64,000 nt of DNA from Bacillota bacterium (GTDB lineage Bacteria; Bacillota; Clostridia; Oscillospirales; Oscillospiraceae): assembly GCA_023459875.1 (NCBI GenBank), contig JAEWRY010000049.1, forward strand, positions 50,516-114,515, written 5' to 3'. This document shows, in pieces, positions 1-7,583 of this stretch; the first letter of the stretch is position 1; each line of letters opens with the position of its first letter. The notes beneath the pieces were generated by a model, which did not search any database, was not told where the DNA came from, and saw only the letters and a list, made by a program, of their open reading frames with translations. A program made the translations under genes and the position numbers.

Positions 1-752
1 TCTCGGGCGGCCAACAGCAGCGCATCGCCATCGCGCGGGCCATCGTGAACCGGCCCCAGGTTCTCCTGCTGGACGAGCCTCTGGGCGCCCTCGACCTCAA
101 GCTCCGCAAGGACATGCAGATCGAGCTCAAAAAGCTGCAGCAGCAGGTGGGCATCACTTTCGTCTATGTCACCCACGACCAGGAGGAAGCCCTTACCATG
201 TCGGATACCATCGTGGTGATGAACGAGGGCGTCATCCAGCAGATCGGAAGTCCCACCGATATCTATAACGAGCCAAAAAACGCCTTTGTAGCAGATTTTA
301 TCGGCGAGAGCAACATCGTGGACGGGATCATGCAATCCGACGGGGTTCTGGAGCTATACCGACACAGATTTCAGTGCGTTGACAAGGGCTTCGCGCCCAT
401 GGAAGCGGTGGACGTGGTCATCCGGCCAGAGGACATCGACATCGTCCCCGCGTCCGAGGGACAGCTCGCCGGGACCGTCACCTCGGTCACCTTTAAGGGG
501 GTCCACTACGATATCATTGTGGACTTCAACGGCTTCAAGTGGCTCATCCAGACCTCCGATTTCTGGCCCGTGGGGGCGCGCATCGGCGTAAAGATCGACC
601 CGGACGGCTTCCACATCATGAAGAAGAGCCGCTACTCGGGCATGTTCGGCGACTACAGCTCCTACAGCTCCGAGTACGACGAATTAAGCTGCTCTCCCGA
701 CGAGGACGACGAGGAAGACGAGGAAGACGAGGAAGAGCGCGATGAAAGCTAG
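1..752 (+). CDS. potA: Spermidine/putrescine ABC transporter ATP-binding protein PotA (5' truncated)
   Basis: This is the ATPase subunit of a polyamine importer, acting on the cytoplasmic face of the membrane. The gene enters from before the window; reading begins at base 3. The first visible residues are the ABC signature (SGGQQQR), followed by Walker B (VLLLDEPLGALD) and the H-loop (VTHDQ). The C-terminal half is a TOBE-like beta domain of the kind that follows MalK/PotA ATPases. The Walker A region lies upstream of the window. The C-terminus is odd: a run of about 20 mostly Asp/Glu residues ends the protein. The stop codon lies 11 bp inside potB, so translation is probably coupled. Assignment to polyamines rests on the potB-potC-potD genes that follow. 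Confidence 0.93.
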   Translation, partial: SGGQQQRIAIARAIVNRPQVLLLDEPLGALDLKLRKDMQIELKKLQQQVGITFVYVTHDQEEALTMSDTIVVMNEGVIQQIGSPTDIYNEPKNAFVADFIGESNIVDGIMQSDGVLELYRHRFQCVDKGFAPMEAVDVVIRPEDIDIVPASEGQLAGTVTSVTFKGVHYDIIVDFNGFKWLIQTSDFWPVGARIGVKIDPDGFHIMKKSRYSGMFGDYSSYSSEYDELSCSPDEDDEEDEEDEEERDES

Positions 753-1557
753 AAGAAGAATCGCCGCCCCATATATCGTATGGATGGCCGCTTTCGTGGT
801 CGCGCCCCTGATTCTTGTCTGCGCCTACGCATTTACTTCCCGCGGCGGAAGCGTAACCCTTTCCAATTTCGCAACCATGTACCAATATGCCCTGGTCTTC
901 GGGCGCTCCTTCCTGCTGGCCGTGATCGCGACCCTCATCTGCCTGATCCTTGGCTATCCCATGGCTTACTATCTGGCGCGGGAACAGGCCGGAATCCGCA
1001 AGTTCGCACTGATGCTCATCATGCTGCCCATGTGGATGAACTTTCTGCTGCGCACCTACGCATGGATGGCAATTCTGGAGGACAACGGCCTTATAAACCA
1101 GTTTCTCGCCCTCCTGCATCTGCCCGCCATCCATGTGATGAATACCTCCACAGCCGTGGTGCTGGGCATGGTTTATAACTTCCTTCCCTTTATGGTGCTG
1201 CCCATCTTTTCGGTTATCGTAAAGATTGACCCCAAGGTGGTGGAAGCCGCCCACGACCTGGGCGCGGATGACGCCATGGTCTTCCGCCGGATTATTTTTC
1301 CCCTCTCCCTGCCTGGCGTCCTCTCGGGGATCACCATGGTCTTTATCCCGTCTGTCTCCACCTTTGCCCTCTCCCGTCTGCTGGGCGGAGGTAAAACCAT
1401 GCTGCTGGGCGACCTCATTGAGATGCAGTTTTTGGGCACTGCCTACAACCCCCACCTGGGGAGCGCCATCGCCCTTGTGATGATGGTGATCGTCCTCGTC
1501 TGCATGGCGCTCATGAACCGCTTCGGCGAAGGCGAAGAGGGGGTGGCGGTGCTGTGA
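742..1557 (+). CDS. potB: Spermidine/putrescine ABC transporter permease PotB
   Basis: Inner-membrane permease of the polyamine importer, 271 residues, about six hydrophobic segments starting near residue 10. The EAA loop that docks with the ATPase is visible near residues 161-190 (EAAHDLGADDA then PLSLPGVLSG). The ATG start sits inside the end of potA and the end overlaps potC by 4 bp, the usual packing of an ABC operon. Family and order (ATPase, permease, permease, binding protein) match PotABCD. The substrate could also be another polyamine-like cation, which sequence reading cannot separate. Confidence 0.93.
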   Translation: MKARRRIAAPYIVWMAAFVVAPLILVCAYAFTSRGGSVTLSNFATMYQYALVFGRSFLLAVIATLICLILGYPMAYYLAREQAGIRKFALMLIMLPMWMNFLLRTYAWMAILEDNGLINQFLALLHLPAIHVMNTSTAVVLGMVYNFLPFMVLPIFSVIVKIDPKVVEAAHDLGADDAMVFRRIIFPLSLPGVLSGITMVFIPSVSTFALSRLLGGGKTMLLGDLIEMQFLGTAYNPHLGSAIALVMMVIVLVCMALMNRFGEGEEGVAVL

Positions 1558-2405
1558 AGAGAAACAACCCCCTTGAGCGCGCCTTTATCCTTCTGGTCTA
1601 TCTGTTCCTCTACTCCCCTATCATCGTGCTCATGGTTTTCTCCTTCAACTCAGCCAAAAGCAACCGGGTCTGGGCCGGCTTTTCCCTGGGGTGGTACACT
1701 CAGTTTTTCGGCGATACACGGATTATTGGCGCGCTTCGGACAACGCTGATCCTTTCCGTGTGCGCTTCTCTCGTCGCCATGGTAGTTGGCACCGCCGCCG
1801 CTATCGGGTTTTACAGCATGAGAAAAAAACAGCGCGCCCTCTTTATGACCATAAACAACATTCCTCTCACCAACGCGGATATTATCACCGGCGTTTCGAT
1901 GATGCTGCTCTTCACCTTCGCCATCAACGTTTTTAACGGCTCCCTGGGCAGCCTTCTGGGCGTCAAATGGCGCATGGGGTTTGCAACGCTTTTAATTGCG
2001 CATATTACCTTCGATATCCCATACGTGATCCTTTCTGTCATGCCCAAGCTGCGGCAGCTGGACCCAAACATCTACGAGGCGGCCCAGGATCTGGGCGCCA
2101 CGGGACTGTATGCCTTCCGGCGGGTCATCCTGCCCGAGATCATGCCGGGAGTTTTAAACGGCCTGCTCATCGCCTTCACCATGTCCATCGACGACTTTGT
2201 GATCAGCTACTTCACCAAGGGTTCCGGCATTACAACCCTTGCGGTGGAAATCTATAATATGACAAAAAAACCTATTACCCCGGAAATCAACGCCCTGTCC
2301 ACACTGCTTTTCGTCTCGGTACTACTGCTGCTGGTGATCATCAACCTGCGGCAGGCGAGGCAGGAAAAATCCGCCGCCCAAAGAGCCAAGAAACTGCAAT
2401 CATGA
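1554..2405 (+). CDS. potC: Spermidine/putrescine ABC transporter permease PotC
   Basis: Second permease of the polyamine importer, 283 residues. It begins with GTG in a GTGA overlap with the potB stop. About six membrane segments are present, and an EAA loop appears near residues 172-200 (EAAQDLGATG, then PEIMPGVLNG). Residues near 215 (SIDDFVISYF) match the PotC/YdcV signature. The C-terminus is a short basic tail. It should pair with PotB to form the channel above the PotA dimer. Confidence 0.93.
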   Translation: MKRNNPLERAFILLVYLFLYSPIIVLMVFSFNSAKSNRVWAGFSLGWYTQFFGDTRIIGALRTTLILSVCASLVAMVVGTAAAIGFYSMRKKQRALFMTINNIPLTNADIITGVSMMLLFTFAINVFNGSLGSLLGVKWRMGFATLLIAHITFDIPYVILSVMPKLRQLDPNIYEAAQDLGATGLYAFRRVILPEIMPGVLNGLLIAFTMSIDDFVISYFTKGSGITTLAVEIYNMTKKPITPEINALSTLLFVSVLLLLVIINLRQARQEKSAAQRAKKLQS

Positions 2406-2454
2406 AGAAGCCGCGCTTACCGCATTTTTAATTTCGAAAGGAGAGCAAAAGAAA

Positions 2455-3513
2455 TTGAAAAAGTCCCTTGCTATGCTGCTAGCCGCCGCGCTTACCCTCT
2501 CCGTCTTCCTTACCGGATGCTCCGGAAGCTCCTCCTCTTCCCCCGCCGACAAGGGCGAGGTAAACGTATACAACTGGGGCGTTTACATTGACGAATCGGT
2601 GCTGGAGCAGTTTACGAAGGAAACCGGAATCAAAGTCAATTACGACACCTTCGAGAGCAATGAGTCCATGTACGGGGTCATTAAGAACGACGGGGCCAGC
2701 TACGATGTGGTCATCCCTTCCGACTACATGATCGGGCGCATGGTTTCGGAGGATATGCTGGAACCCCTTGATTTTAAAAATATTCCCAACGCATCCGATC
2801 TGGACGAATCTCTCAAAAATCCGGAGTACGATCCTCAGAATCAGTACTCTGTGCCCTATATGACCGGCCTCATGGGCATCATTTACAACAGAAAAATTGT
2901 GACGAAGACCGTGGACAGCTGGGGCATCATGTTCGACAAGGACTACGCCGGACAAATTCTGATGTTCAACAACCCCAGGGACGCCATCGGCATCGCACTT
3001 AAATACCTGGGCTATTCCCTCAACACCACGAACGAGGCGGAAATCAAGGAAGCCGTAGACCTGCTGGTCTCGGAAAAGCCCCTGGTGCAGAGCTATGTGA
3101 TGGACGATATCTTCGACAAGCTGCAGGGCAATGTGGCGGCCATCGGGGCATATTATTACGGCGACTATCTCACCATGAAAGAGGTCAACCCCGACCTGGA
3201 ATTCTGCCTTCCCAAGGAGGGCACCAACCGCTTCGTGGACGCCATGTGCATCCTCAAGAACGCGGAAAACAAGGATAATGCCGAGAAGTTCATCAACTTC
3301 ATGTGCCGCACCGATATCGCCCTCAAGAATACCGAGACGGTCTGTTATTCCACCCCCATGCGCTCGGTGAAGATCGTACTGAAAAGCGAGCTGCTGAAGG
3401 ATCCCTTCGCCTACCCGAAGCAGGATATCCTCGATAAATGCGAAATCTATACGAATCTCCCCCAGGAGACCCTGGACCTCTACAACACCGAGTGGCTCAG
3501 GCTTAAGAACTGA
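2455..3513 (+). CDS. potD: Polyamine-binding lipoprotein PotD
   Basis: Extracellular substrate-binding lipoprotein of the importer, 352 residues. The TTG start follows an AAAGGAGA ribosome binding site. A lipoprotein signal peptide ends in the lipobox LTGC with Cys22 as the lipidated residue, followed by a Ser-rich linker. The mature part begins with the NVYNWGVYIDESVLEQF pattern typical of PotD/PotF, and later shows the SYDVVIPSDYMIGRM and AAIGAYYYGDY segments lining the polyamine site. Only 49 bp separate it from potC, so it belongs to the same operon. Confidence 0.95.
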   Translation: MKKSLAMLLAAALTLSVFLTGCSGSSSSSPADKGEVNVYNWGVYIDESVLEQFTKETGIKVNYDTFESNESMYGVIKNDGASYDVVIPSDYMIGRMVSEDMLEPLDFKNIPNASDLDESLKNPEYDPQNQYSVPYMTGLMGIIYNRKIVTKTVDSWGIMFDKDYAGQILMFNNPRDAIGIALKYLGYSLNTTNEAEIKEAVDLLVSEKPLVQSYVMDDIFDKLQGNVAAIGAYYYGDYLTMKEVNPDLEFCLPKEGTNRFVDAMCILKNAENKDNAEKFINFMCRTDIALKNTETVCYSTPMRSVKIVLKSELLKDPFAYPKQDILDKCEIYTNLPQETLDLYNTEWLRLKN

Positions 3514-3548
3514 CCGCCCGACAGTCACGACTGATAGGAGACCATATT

Positions 3549-3950
3549 ATGAATTTTGAAATCGGAATCAAAGGCCGCAGCGAAACCGTCGTCACCCTTG
3601 AAAATACCGCCGCCGCCGTGGGCAGCGGCCTGGTGCCCGTGTTCGCCACTCCCCAGATGATTGCCATGATGGAAAACGCGTCTGTTGACGCTCTGGCACC
3701 CTATATGGAGGAAGGCCAGGGCAGCGTGGGCACCTTCGTGAACATATCTCATGACGCCGCTACCCCGATCGGAATGAAGGTTTGGGCCGAGAGCGTGCTC
3801 ATCGAAAAAAACGGCAAGGCCCTCACCTTCTCGGTTACCGCCTACGACGAGGAGGGCGTAATCGGCAAAGGCACCCACGGCCGCTTTATCATCGACTACA
3901 AGCGTTTCCTCGAAAAATCGGAGCAGAAGAAATCCGGGAGGCGTCCTTAA
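3549..3950 (+). CDS. FlK-like hotdog-fold acyl-CoA thioesterase
   Basis: A 133-residue single-domain hotdog thioesterase resembling fluoroacetyl-CoA thioesterase FlK. The three catalytic positions known in FlK can be matched: Thr34 in VFATPQM, Glu42 in MMENAS and His68 in NISHDAATPIGM. The C-terminal IGKGTHGRFIID strand is also typical. True substrates of such non-Streptomyces homologues are mostly unknown, so only 'acyl-CoA thioesterase' is inferred. The ATG follows a TAGGAG site; the gene sits 35 bp after potD and its stop abuts the next gene, suggesting read-through from the pot operon. Confidence 0.8.
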   Translation: MNFEIGIKGRSETVVTLENTAAAVGSGLVPVFATPQMIAMMENASVDALAPYMEEGQGSVGTFVNISHDAATPIGMKVWAESVLIEKNGKALTFSVTAYDEEGVIGKGTHGRFIIDYKRFLEKSEQKKSGRRP

Positions 3951-4439
3951 GTGTCCATTGAAAAGGTACGGGCCTTCTTTCGCGAAAAAGGCCGCGAGGG
4001 CGACATCCTGGAGTTCGATGTTTCCAGCGCCACGGTGGAACTGGCGGCCGAAGCCGTGGGCGTGATTCCCGCGCGCATCGCCAAGACCCTTTCCTTTTCG
4101 GTGAACGGAGGCTGCGTCCTCGTTGTCGCCGCGGGCGATGTCAAGATAGACAACACTAAGTTCAAGGCGCAATTTCACTGTAAAGCAAAGATGCTTACTG
4201 CCGACGAGGTAATTCACTTTACAGGCCATGCGGTGGGCGGAGTTTGCCCCTTCGGCGTGACCAATACAGACGTAGAGGCATATCTGGATCTCTCTCTTCG
4301 GCGGTTTGACACCGTTTACCCCGCGGCGGGCAGCGCAAGCTCCGCGATCAAGCTTACCTGCGCAGAACTTGAGGCGTATTCCGCCTGCGCCGGATGGGTG
4401 GACGTCTGCAAGGGCTGGCAGGAAGCGCCGCCCGTTTGA
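3951..4439 (+). CDS. YbaK/EbsC-family aminoacyl-tRNA deacylase
   Basis: A 162-residue YbaK/ProX-type editing-domain protein that probably hydrolyses mischarged aminoacyl-tRNA, for example Cys-tRNA(Pro). The GTG start is immediately after the stop of the thioesterase gene, with an aGGAGGc site in the end of that gene. The family's conserved Lys appears as Lys45 in ARIAKTLSF, and the GHAVGGVCPFG glycine-rich strand and the late AGSASSAIKLT segment are present. The C-terminus carries an extra Cys/Trp-containing tail (WVDVCKGWQ). Substrate specificity cannot be read from sequence. Confidence 0.85.
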   Translation: MSIEKVRAFFREKGREGDILEFDVSSATVELAAEAVGVIPARIAKTLSFSVNGGCVLVVAAGDVKIDNTKFKAQFHCKAKMLTADEVIHFTGHAVGGVCPFGVTNTDVEAYLDLSLRRFDTVYPAAGSASSAIKLTCAELEAYSACAGWVDVCKGWQEAPPV

Positions 4440-4496
4440 CGGACTTACCATCCGTACCGCACGAAGGCGGATTTCTCTGAGAAAGGCGGACGTCAT

Positions 4497-4619
4497 TTGA
4501 AAAAAAGTAAAATCAAGAAAAAATTCTTCGACCTGGTTCCCATTTTGATGGTCGTGCTCTTTATTGCCATTCTTCTGTTGTGTTTCAGATTTTTTGGAGA
4601 GTTCAAGCTTTTCGACTAA
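4497..4619 (+). CDS. Small single-pass membrane protein (40 aa)
   Basis: Short gene read directly from the sequence. TTG start, a good AAAGGCGG site 8 bases upstream, 40 codons, TAA stop. The peptide starts with a strongly basic stretch (KKSKIKKKFF) followed by one hydrophobic helix of about 20 residues (LVPILMVVLFIAILLLC) and a short acidic end. It has the form of a small integral membrane protein with the N-terminus in the cytoplasm. It lies 57 bp after the YbaK gene and just before a terminator, so it may be the last cistron of the pot operon. No function is recognised. Confidence 0.55.
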   Translation: MKKSKIKKKFFDLVPILMVVLFIAILLLCFRFFGEFKLFD

Positions 4620-4631
4620 AGGTATCTATGT

Positions 4632-4664
4632 CAAATCCCGCCCTTTAAAAAAGGGCGGGATTTG
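4632..4664 (+). terminator. Intrinsic terminator after the pot operon
   Basis: Perfect inverted repeat CAAATCCCGCCCTTT / AAGGGCGGGATTTG with a short A-rich loop. The downstream T-run is poor, but the stem is long and lies right after the 40-residue membrane peptide gene. Confidence 0.75.
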
Positions 4665-4675
4665 GATGAAAAGTC

Positions 4676-4704
4676 TTGACATGCTCTTTTTCGCATGGTA
4701 TTAT
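4676..4704 (+). promoter_or_regulatory. SigA-type promoter of tRNA-Leu
   Basis: TTGACA (4676-4681), a 17-bp spacer and TATTAT (4699-4704), ending 29 bp before the mature 5' end of the tRNA. Confidence 0.8.
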
Positions 4705-4733
4705 AACTCTTGCGTCAAGTGACTTTCTGATGC

Positions 4734-4821
4734 GCGCGAGTGGTGGAATTGGCAGACTCGCTAGATTCAGGTTCTAGTGTCCAATACGGACGTGCGGGTT
4801 CAACTCCCGCCTCGCGCACCA
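4734..4821 (+). tRNA. tRNA-Leu (anticodon CAG)
   Basis: 88-nt tRNA with encoded CCA. The acceptor stem pairs GCGCGAG (4734-4740) with CTCGCGC (4811-4817), discriminator A4818. The anticodon arm is CTAGA-TTCAGGT-TCTAG with anticodon CAG at 4768-4770, reading CUG. A long variable arm (TGTCC...GGACG), typical of class II tRNAs, and a regular T arm (GCGGGTTCAACTCCCGC) are present. Its 3' end is repeated at 6477-6495. Confidence 0.97.
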
Positions 4822-4823
4822 AG
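4805..4823 (+). repeat. attL-like copy (tRNA-Leu 3' end)
   Basis: 19-bp left copy of the direct repeat, inside the tRNA T arm, acceptor stem and CCA; matches 6477-6495 at 18 of 19 positions. Confidence 0.6.
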
Positions 4824-4824
4824 G

Positions 4825-4860
4825 AAAAGGCTCTGATTTCTTAGGGAATCAGAGCCTTTT
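4825..4860 (+). terminator. Intrinsic terminator after tRNA-Leu
   Basis: Stem AAAAGGCTCTGATT / AATCAGAGCCTTTT around the short loop TCTTAGGG, ending in TTTT. It starts four bases after the tRNA CCA end. If the 4805-6495 segment is an insertion, this terminator came with the insert. Confidence 0.85.
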
Positions 4861-4992
4861 CATATCTCTATTTTGTAAAGTACAACATAGCCTACTCGGT
4901 TAAAAATAGTGCCATTGGGGTATCAGGCGGGGGTGCAATTTTATCCTTGAAGCGGAAGTTATGGAAATTGGAAACAGCCTGAGGTGAATATG

Positions 4993-6339
4993 CTACCAAT
5001 TTATTTTTATCATTTCAAGCTGTCTGTTATTATTGAGTATTAAAGTGCATGTATACCCATATGTCTTTGGCCAGGCTTGACCGCCCAGTCCCAACTTGAT
5101 GTATTCTTGCAATTGCAGCTCGACAATCTCCGGCTTGCTCATATGAATGCCTATTTCATCGAAGATTTCTTTGGGGATATAAAAGGCAAGCAGCTTTTTT
5201 CTTTCGTTTTCTATTTTGCAGACATTGGGGAAGATGGTTATTTCCATTTTTTCAGACTTATCGTCATAATCCGAGTATCCGATTGAGTAGACTGTAACGG
5301 AATTCCTTTTCTTTTCGACATAAAACCCATTTTGCCGTTTTATAAATGGGCTTTTCATTTTTCTATACAGATTAGACGGCAGCCCAATGAGAAAAGTAAA
5401 AGCAAAAAGAATGACCGCAATTATATAAAAGTCAAGAAACTCGTGCGGATGATTAAAAATATATTCAGCACAGGCTGAAACAGTCCGGAGAATGCCGAAC
5501 TCAGCTCTGTAATCAGTATTCAATACTACCAGATAGACTAAAGCTGCAAGAATCGCATGCCAGCAGCAAATAATCGCCGATAATATACTGATTAACAAGC
5601 TTTTATTTTCCCGAAGGATTTTTGCATGTAATGCGAGAATAATCGTATAGAATAGAACAGGGATGGCAAACACATTTAAATTCCATATTAAAATTGAAAA
5701 GCCGTAGACAATGGCGGCTAAAATTGAAATGAAAAATGTATCTAAAAACCTAATCGCCGTATGCTGGTTATCCGGCTGCGTCGGATTCTGATATATTATG
5801 GTATATTTTGGGGGGATTTCGGAGTCACTTTTTGAGGCGTTTTGAACATGAACATTGATGGTAGCAAACAGCTTTTCCAAATTTATATTATGCAAAAAGG
5901 AAATTAGTATCGCCAGATCATAATATCCACCCTGCGCTTCTGAAAGAGAATAGACAACCGAACCGTTGTATTTTTTAAAACCATCTTTGCTTGCGATCGC
6001 GATCATATCATTGTGATTCCGTTTGATTCTTTTAACCGAATGAACATCGGCCCATCTTATTGTTTTATTCCAATGAAATAAACCGAAGCATGTAATACCG
6101 GTTTCATCAAGCAAAAAATGAGTTTTACCTGTTTGCACAATCAATATCCATAACACAAGGAAGAAGAGAATCAGTATTATATTAAGGCTTAAGTAGAGTG
6201 TTTTTTTCATGGTATCTACTGGGATAAACATCGCAGCCGAAAAAAGTGCTATTATAAACCCATAAAGAAGATGCGTTCTGAGCTTCAGTTTATACTTGAT
6301 GGTAAATGGGAGCGGATATAAGTTGTCATCGTTTTGCAT
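4993..6339 (-). CDS. Multi-pass membrane protein of unknown function
   Basis: 448-residue protein, family not recognised. Two hydrophobic segments near residues 24-69 are followed by a soluble stretch (about 75-185) with a beta-rich pattern similar to bacterial PH-like membrane-associated domains (LLDETGITCFG, then IRWADVHSVKRI). Four or more membrane segments follow between about 200 and 330, and then a soluble C-terminal domain. Base composition is strikingly AT-rich compared with every gene around it, and codon use differs accordingly, which suggests recent transfer. It is the only gene between the two tRNA-Leu 3'-end copies. The start ATG at 6339 is preceded by a GAGGGAGAA site on the minus strand. 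Confidence 0.75.
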   Translation of the reverse strand: MQNDDNLYPLPFTIKYKLKLRTHLLYGFIIALFSAAMFIPVDTMKKTLYLSLNIILILFFLVLWILIVQTGKTHFLLDETGITCFGLFHWNKTIRWADVHSVKRIKRNHNDMIAIASKDGFKKYNGSVVYSLSEAQGGYYDLAILISFLHNINLEKLFATINVHVQNASKSDSEIPPKYTIIYQNPTQPDNQHTAIRFLDTFFISILAAIVYGFSILIWNLNVFAIPVLFYTIILALHAKILRENKSLLISILSAIICCWHAILAALVYLVVLNTDYRAEFGILRTVSACAEYIFNHPHEFLDFYIIAVILFAFTFLIGLPSNLYRKMKSPFIKRQNGFYVEKKRNSVTVYSIGYSDYDDKSEKMEITIFPNVCKIENERKKLLAFYIPKEIFDEIGIHMSKPEIVELQLQEYIKLGLGGQAWPKTYGYTCTLILNNNRQLEMIKINW

Positions 6340-6476
6340 TGCGTTTTCTCCCTCAGAATATAATATTGCTTATAATTATACTATTATTACTTTTTATTAC
6401 AACATAAAATTATTTATCAAAGCACCGTTTTCAAGTGGAATTCCCTAACTTTTTTCTTCATAACCGTCAAAACATT

Positions 6477-6495
6477 TCCCGCTTCGCGCACCAAG
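6477..6495 (+). repeat. attR-like copy of tRNA-Leu 3' end
   Basis: 19-bp right copy, differing from 4805-4823 by one C-to-T change. No upstream tRNA half is attached. A small CAAGAC/GTCTTG hairpin (6492-6510) starts at its end and may be the original sequence downstream of the tRNA. Confidence 0.6.
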
Positions 6496-6556
6496 ACCGG
6501 AGGTGTCTTGATTGGGCTTTACACCTGCACGTTCTCATACCGATTTGAAATTTTTC

Positions 6557-6585
6557 TTTACAAACAGACTGTTTTAAAATAGTAT
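6557..6585 (+). promoter_or_regulatory. Candidate promoter for the CDGSH gene
   Basis: TTTACA (6557-6562), 17-bp spacer, TAGTAT (6580-6585), 30 bp before the GTG start, in a short AT-rich stretch. Confidence 0.45.
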
Positions 6586-6615
6586 ATCAATATACTGGAA
6601 GAGAGGTTTACTGCT

Positions 6616-7308
6616 GTGAATGATGAAAGCATCAAATATAGAATAAAGATCACAAAGGACGGTCCTTATCTCGTATCGGGTAACGTGCCTCTTTCGGAAA
6701 AATACATCCTTCCAAAAGGCAGGCAGTACGAATTCAAAGAGGGACGCAGGCTCCCGCAGAACGAAAGCTATGCGCTTTGCCGGTGCGGAAAGTCGAAAAA
6801 CGCGCCCTTTTGCGACGGGACCCATGTAAAAACCGGCTTTCGCGGAGAAGAAACGGCTTCCAGAAGCAAATACCATGAGAGAGTCACGCTGATGGAAGGA
6901 CCCGAACTTGACCTTCTGGATGACGGGCGGTGCGCTTTTGCGCGCTTTTGCCACAGGAACGGGGGCAGCGCCTGGGAGTTAACCAAAGACTCCGGGGAGG
7001 GAAATAACCGCGAGGAGGCCATCCAGGCCGCGTGCGGCTGCCCGTCGGGACGGCTGACGGCCGCGGACAAGGACGGAAACGCGTATGAGCCTGTCCTGGA
7101 GCCTTCCATCGATATTATGCAGGACCCCGAGAAGGGCGTAAGCGCGGGTATTTTCGTCAAGGGTTATATCCCGATCGAATCGGCCGACGGAACGATGTAT
7201 GAACCGAGGAACCGGGTGGTACTCTGCCGCTGCGGGAAATCCAAGAACAAGCCTTTCTGCGACGCGGAGCATATGGTTATCAACTATTTCGATCACAGTG
7301 ATAAATGA
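6616..7308 (+). CDS. Double-CDGSH iron-sulfur protein with central Cys-rich domain
   Basis: 230 residues, predicted cytosolic Fe-S protein. Two CDGSH-type zinc-finger-like modules are visible: C55-x-C57...C66-DGT-H70 and C204-x-C206...C215-DAE-H219, each with the three-Cys/one-His pattern that binds a 2Fe-2S cluster in mitoNEET-type proteins. Between them lies a third Cys-bearing block (residues about 112-160; CAFARFCHR and ACGCPSGRL) resembling the divergent Fe-S domain often fused to CDGSH modules. GTG start with a GAGAGG site. The physiological role of bacterial multi-CDGSH proteins is not established; electron transfer or redox sensing is inference. It is followed by the decayed pta fragment. 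Confidence 0.85.
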   Translation: MNDESIKYRIKITKDGPYLVSGNVPLSEKYILPKGRQYEFKEGRRLPQNESYALCRCGKSKNAPFCDGTHVKTGFRGEETASRSKYHERVTLMEGPELDLLDDGRCAFARFCHRNGGSAWELTKDSGEGNNREEAIQAACGCPSGRLTAADKDGNAYEPVLEPSIDIMQDPEKGVSAGIFVKGYIPIESADGTMYEPRNRVVLCRCGKSKNKPFCDAEHMVINYFDHSDK

Positions 7309-7325
7309 AACCAAAAGGTTTCCTT

Positions 7326-7420
7326 ATGTTTGACGCTATGATTGAAAGCTGAGAACAAACCGGCGGAAGCTTGTGTTTTCAGAGAGTTCGGACCAGAAAA
7401 ATTCTTGAGGCAGCAATTCG
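7326..7420 (+). pseudogene. Decayed 5' fragment of pta
   Basis: The first 22 bases from ATG 7326 are identical to the start of the intact pta at 8228, and similarity continues for about 95 bases with substitutions and a 1-base deletion. The reading frame hits TGA after eight codons (MFDAMIES then stop). The bases just before the ATG also resemble those before the real gene (AGGTTT...TTATG). It is therefore a relic of a duplication. No remnant of the rest of pta is seen before the RNHCP gene. Confidence 0.8.
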
Positions 7421-7583
7421 GTGAGGAACCGAAATTGTCTAATTAAGTACAGGGAAGAAAGGGGAACTGCTTTTTTTGAAAAAGAATTATTTGGAGATTG
7501 TTGCAAACCGGGAGGTTTGCGACAGATAAACCACCGCATTCCTCCCAAAAGGAAGATAAATTACTTTTTGGAGGATCTATTCC

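Larger units (their letters stand above)
4805..6495. mobile_element. Putative tRNA-Leu-integrated island remnant (one gene)
   Basis: The tRNA 3' end TCCCGCCTCGCGCACCAAG (4805-4823) recurs as TCCCGCTTCGCGCACCAAG at 6477-6495: 18 of 19 bases match, same orientation. Such a pair is what site-specific integration into a tRNA gene leaves as attL and attR. The 1.67 kb between the copies is clearly AT-richer than the flanks and holds a single gene on the opposite strand. No integrase or excisionase is present, so if it is an element it is a remnant or is mobilised in trans. The alternative is a tRNA-fragment duplication by other recombination. Confidence 0.55.

Noticed and set aside
616..1455. 279-codon open frame on the minus strand over potB
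   Set aside because: Product is low-complexity and basic; potB on the + strand has clear permease motifs and operon spacing.
2479..3528. 349-codon open frame on the minus strand across potD
   Set aside because: Antisense shadow of a GC-rich gene; His/Val/Gly-rich product without domain or ribosome site.
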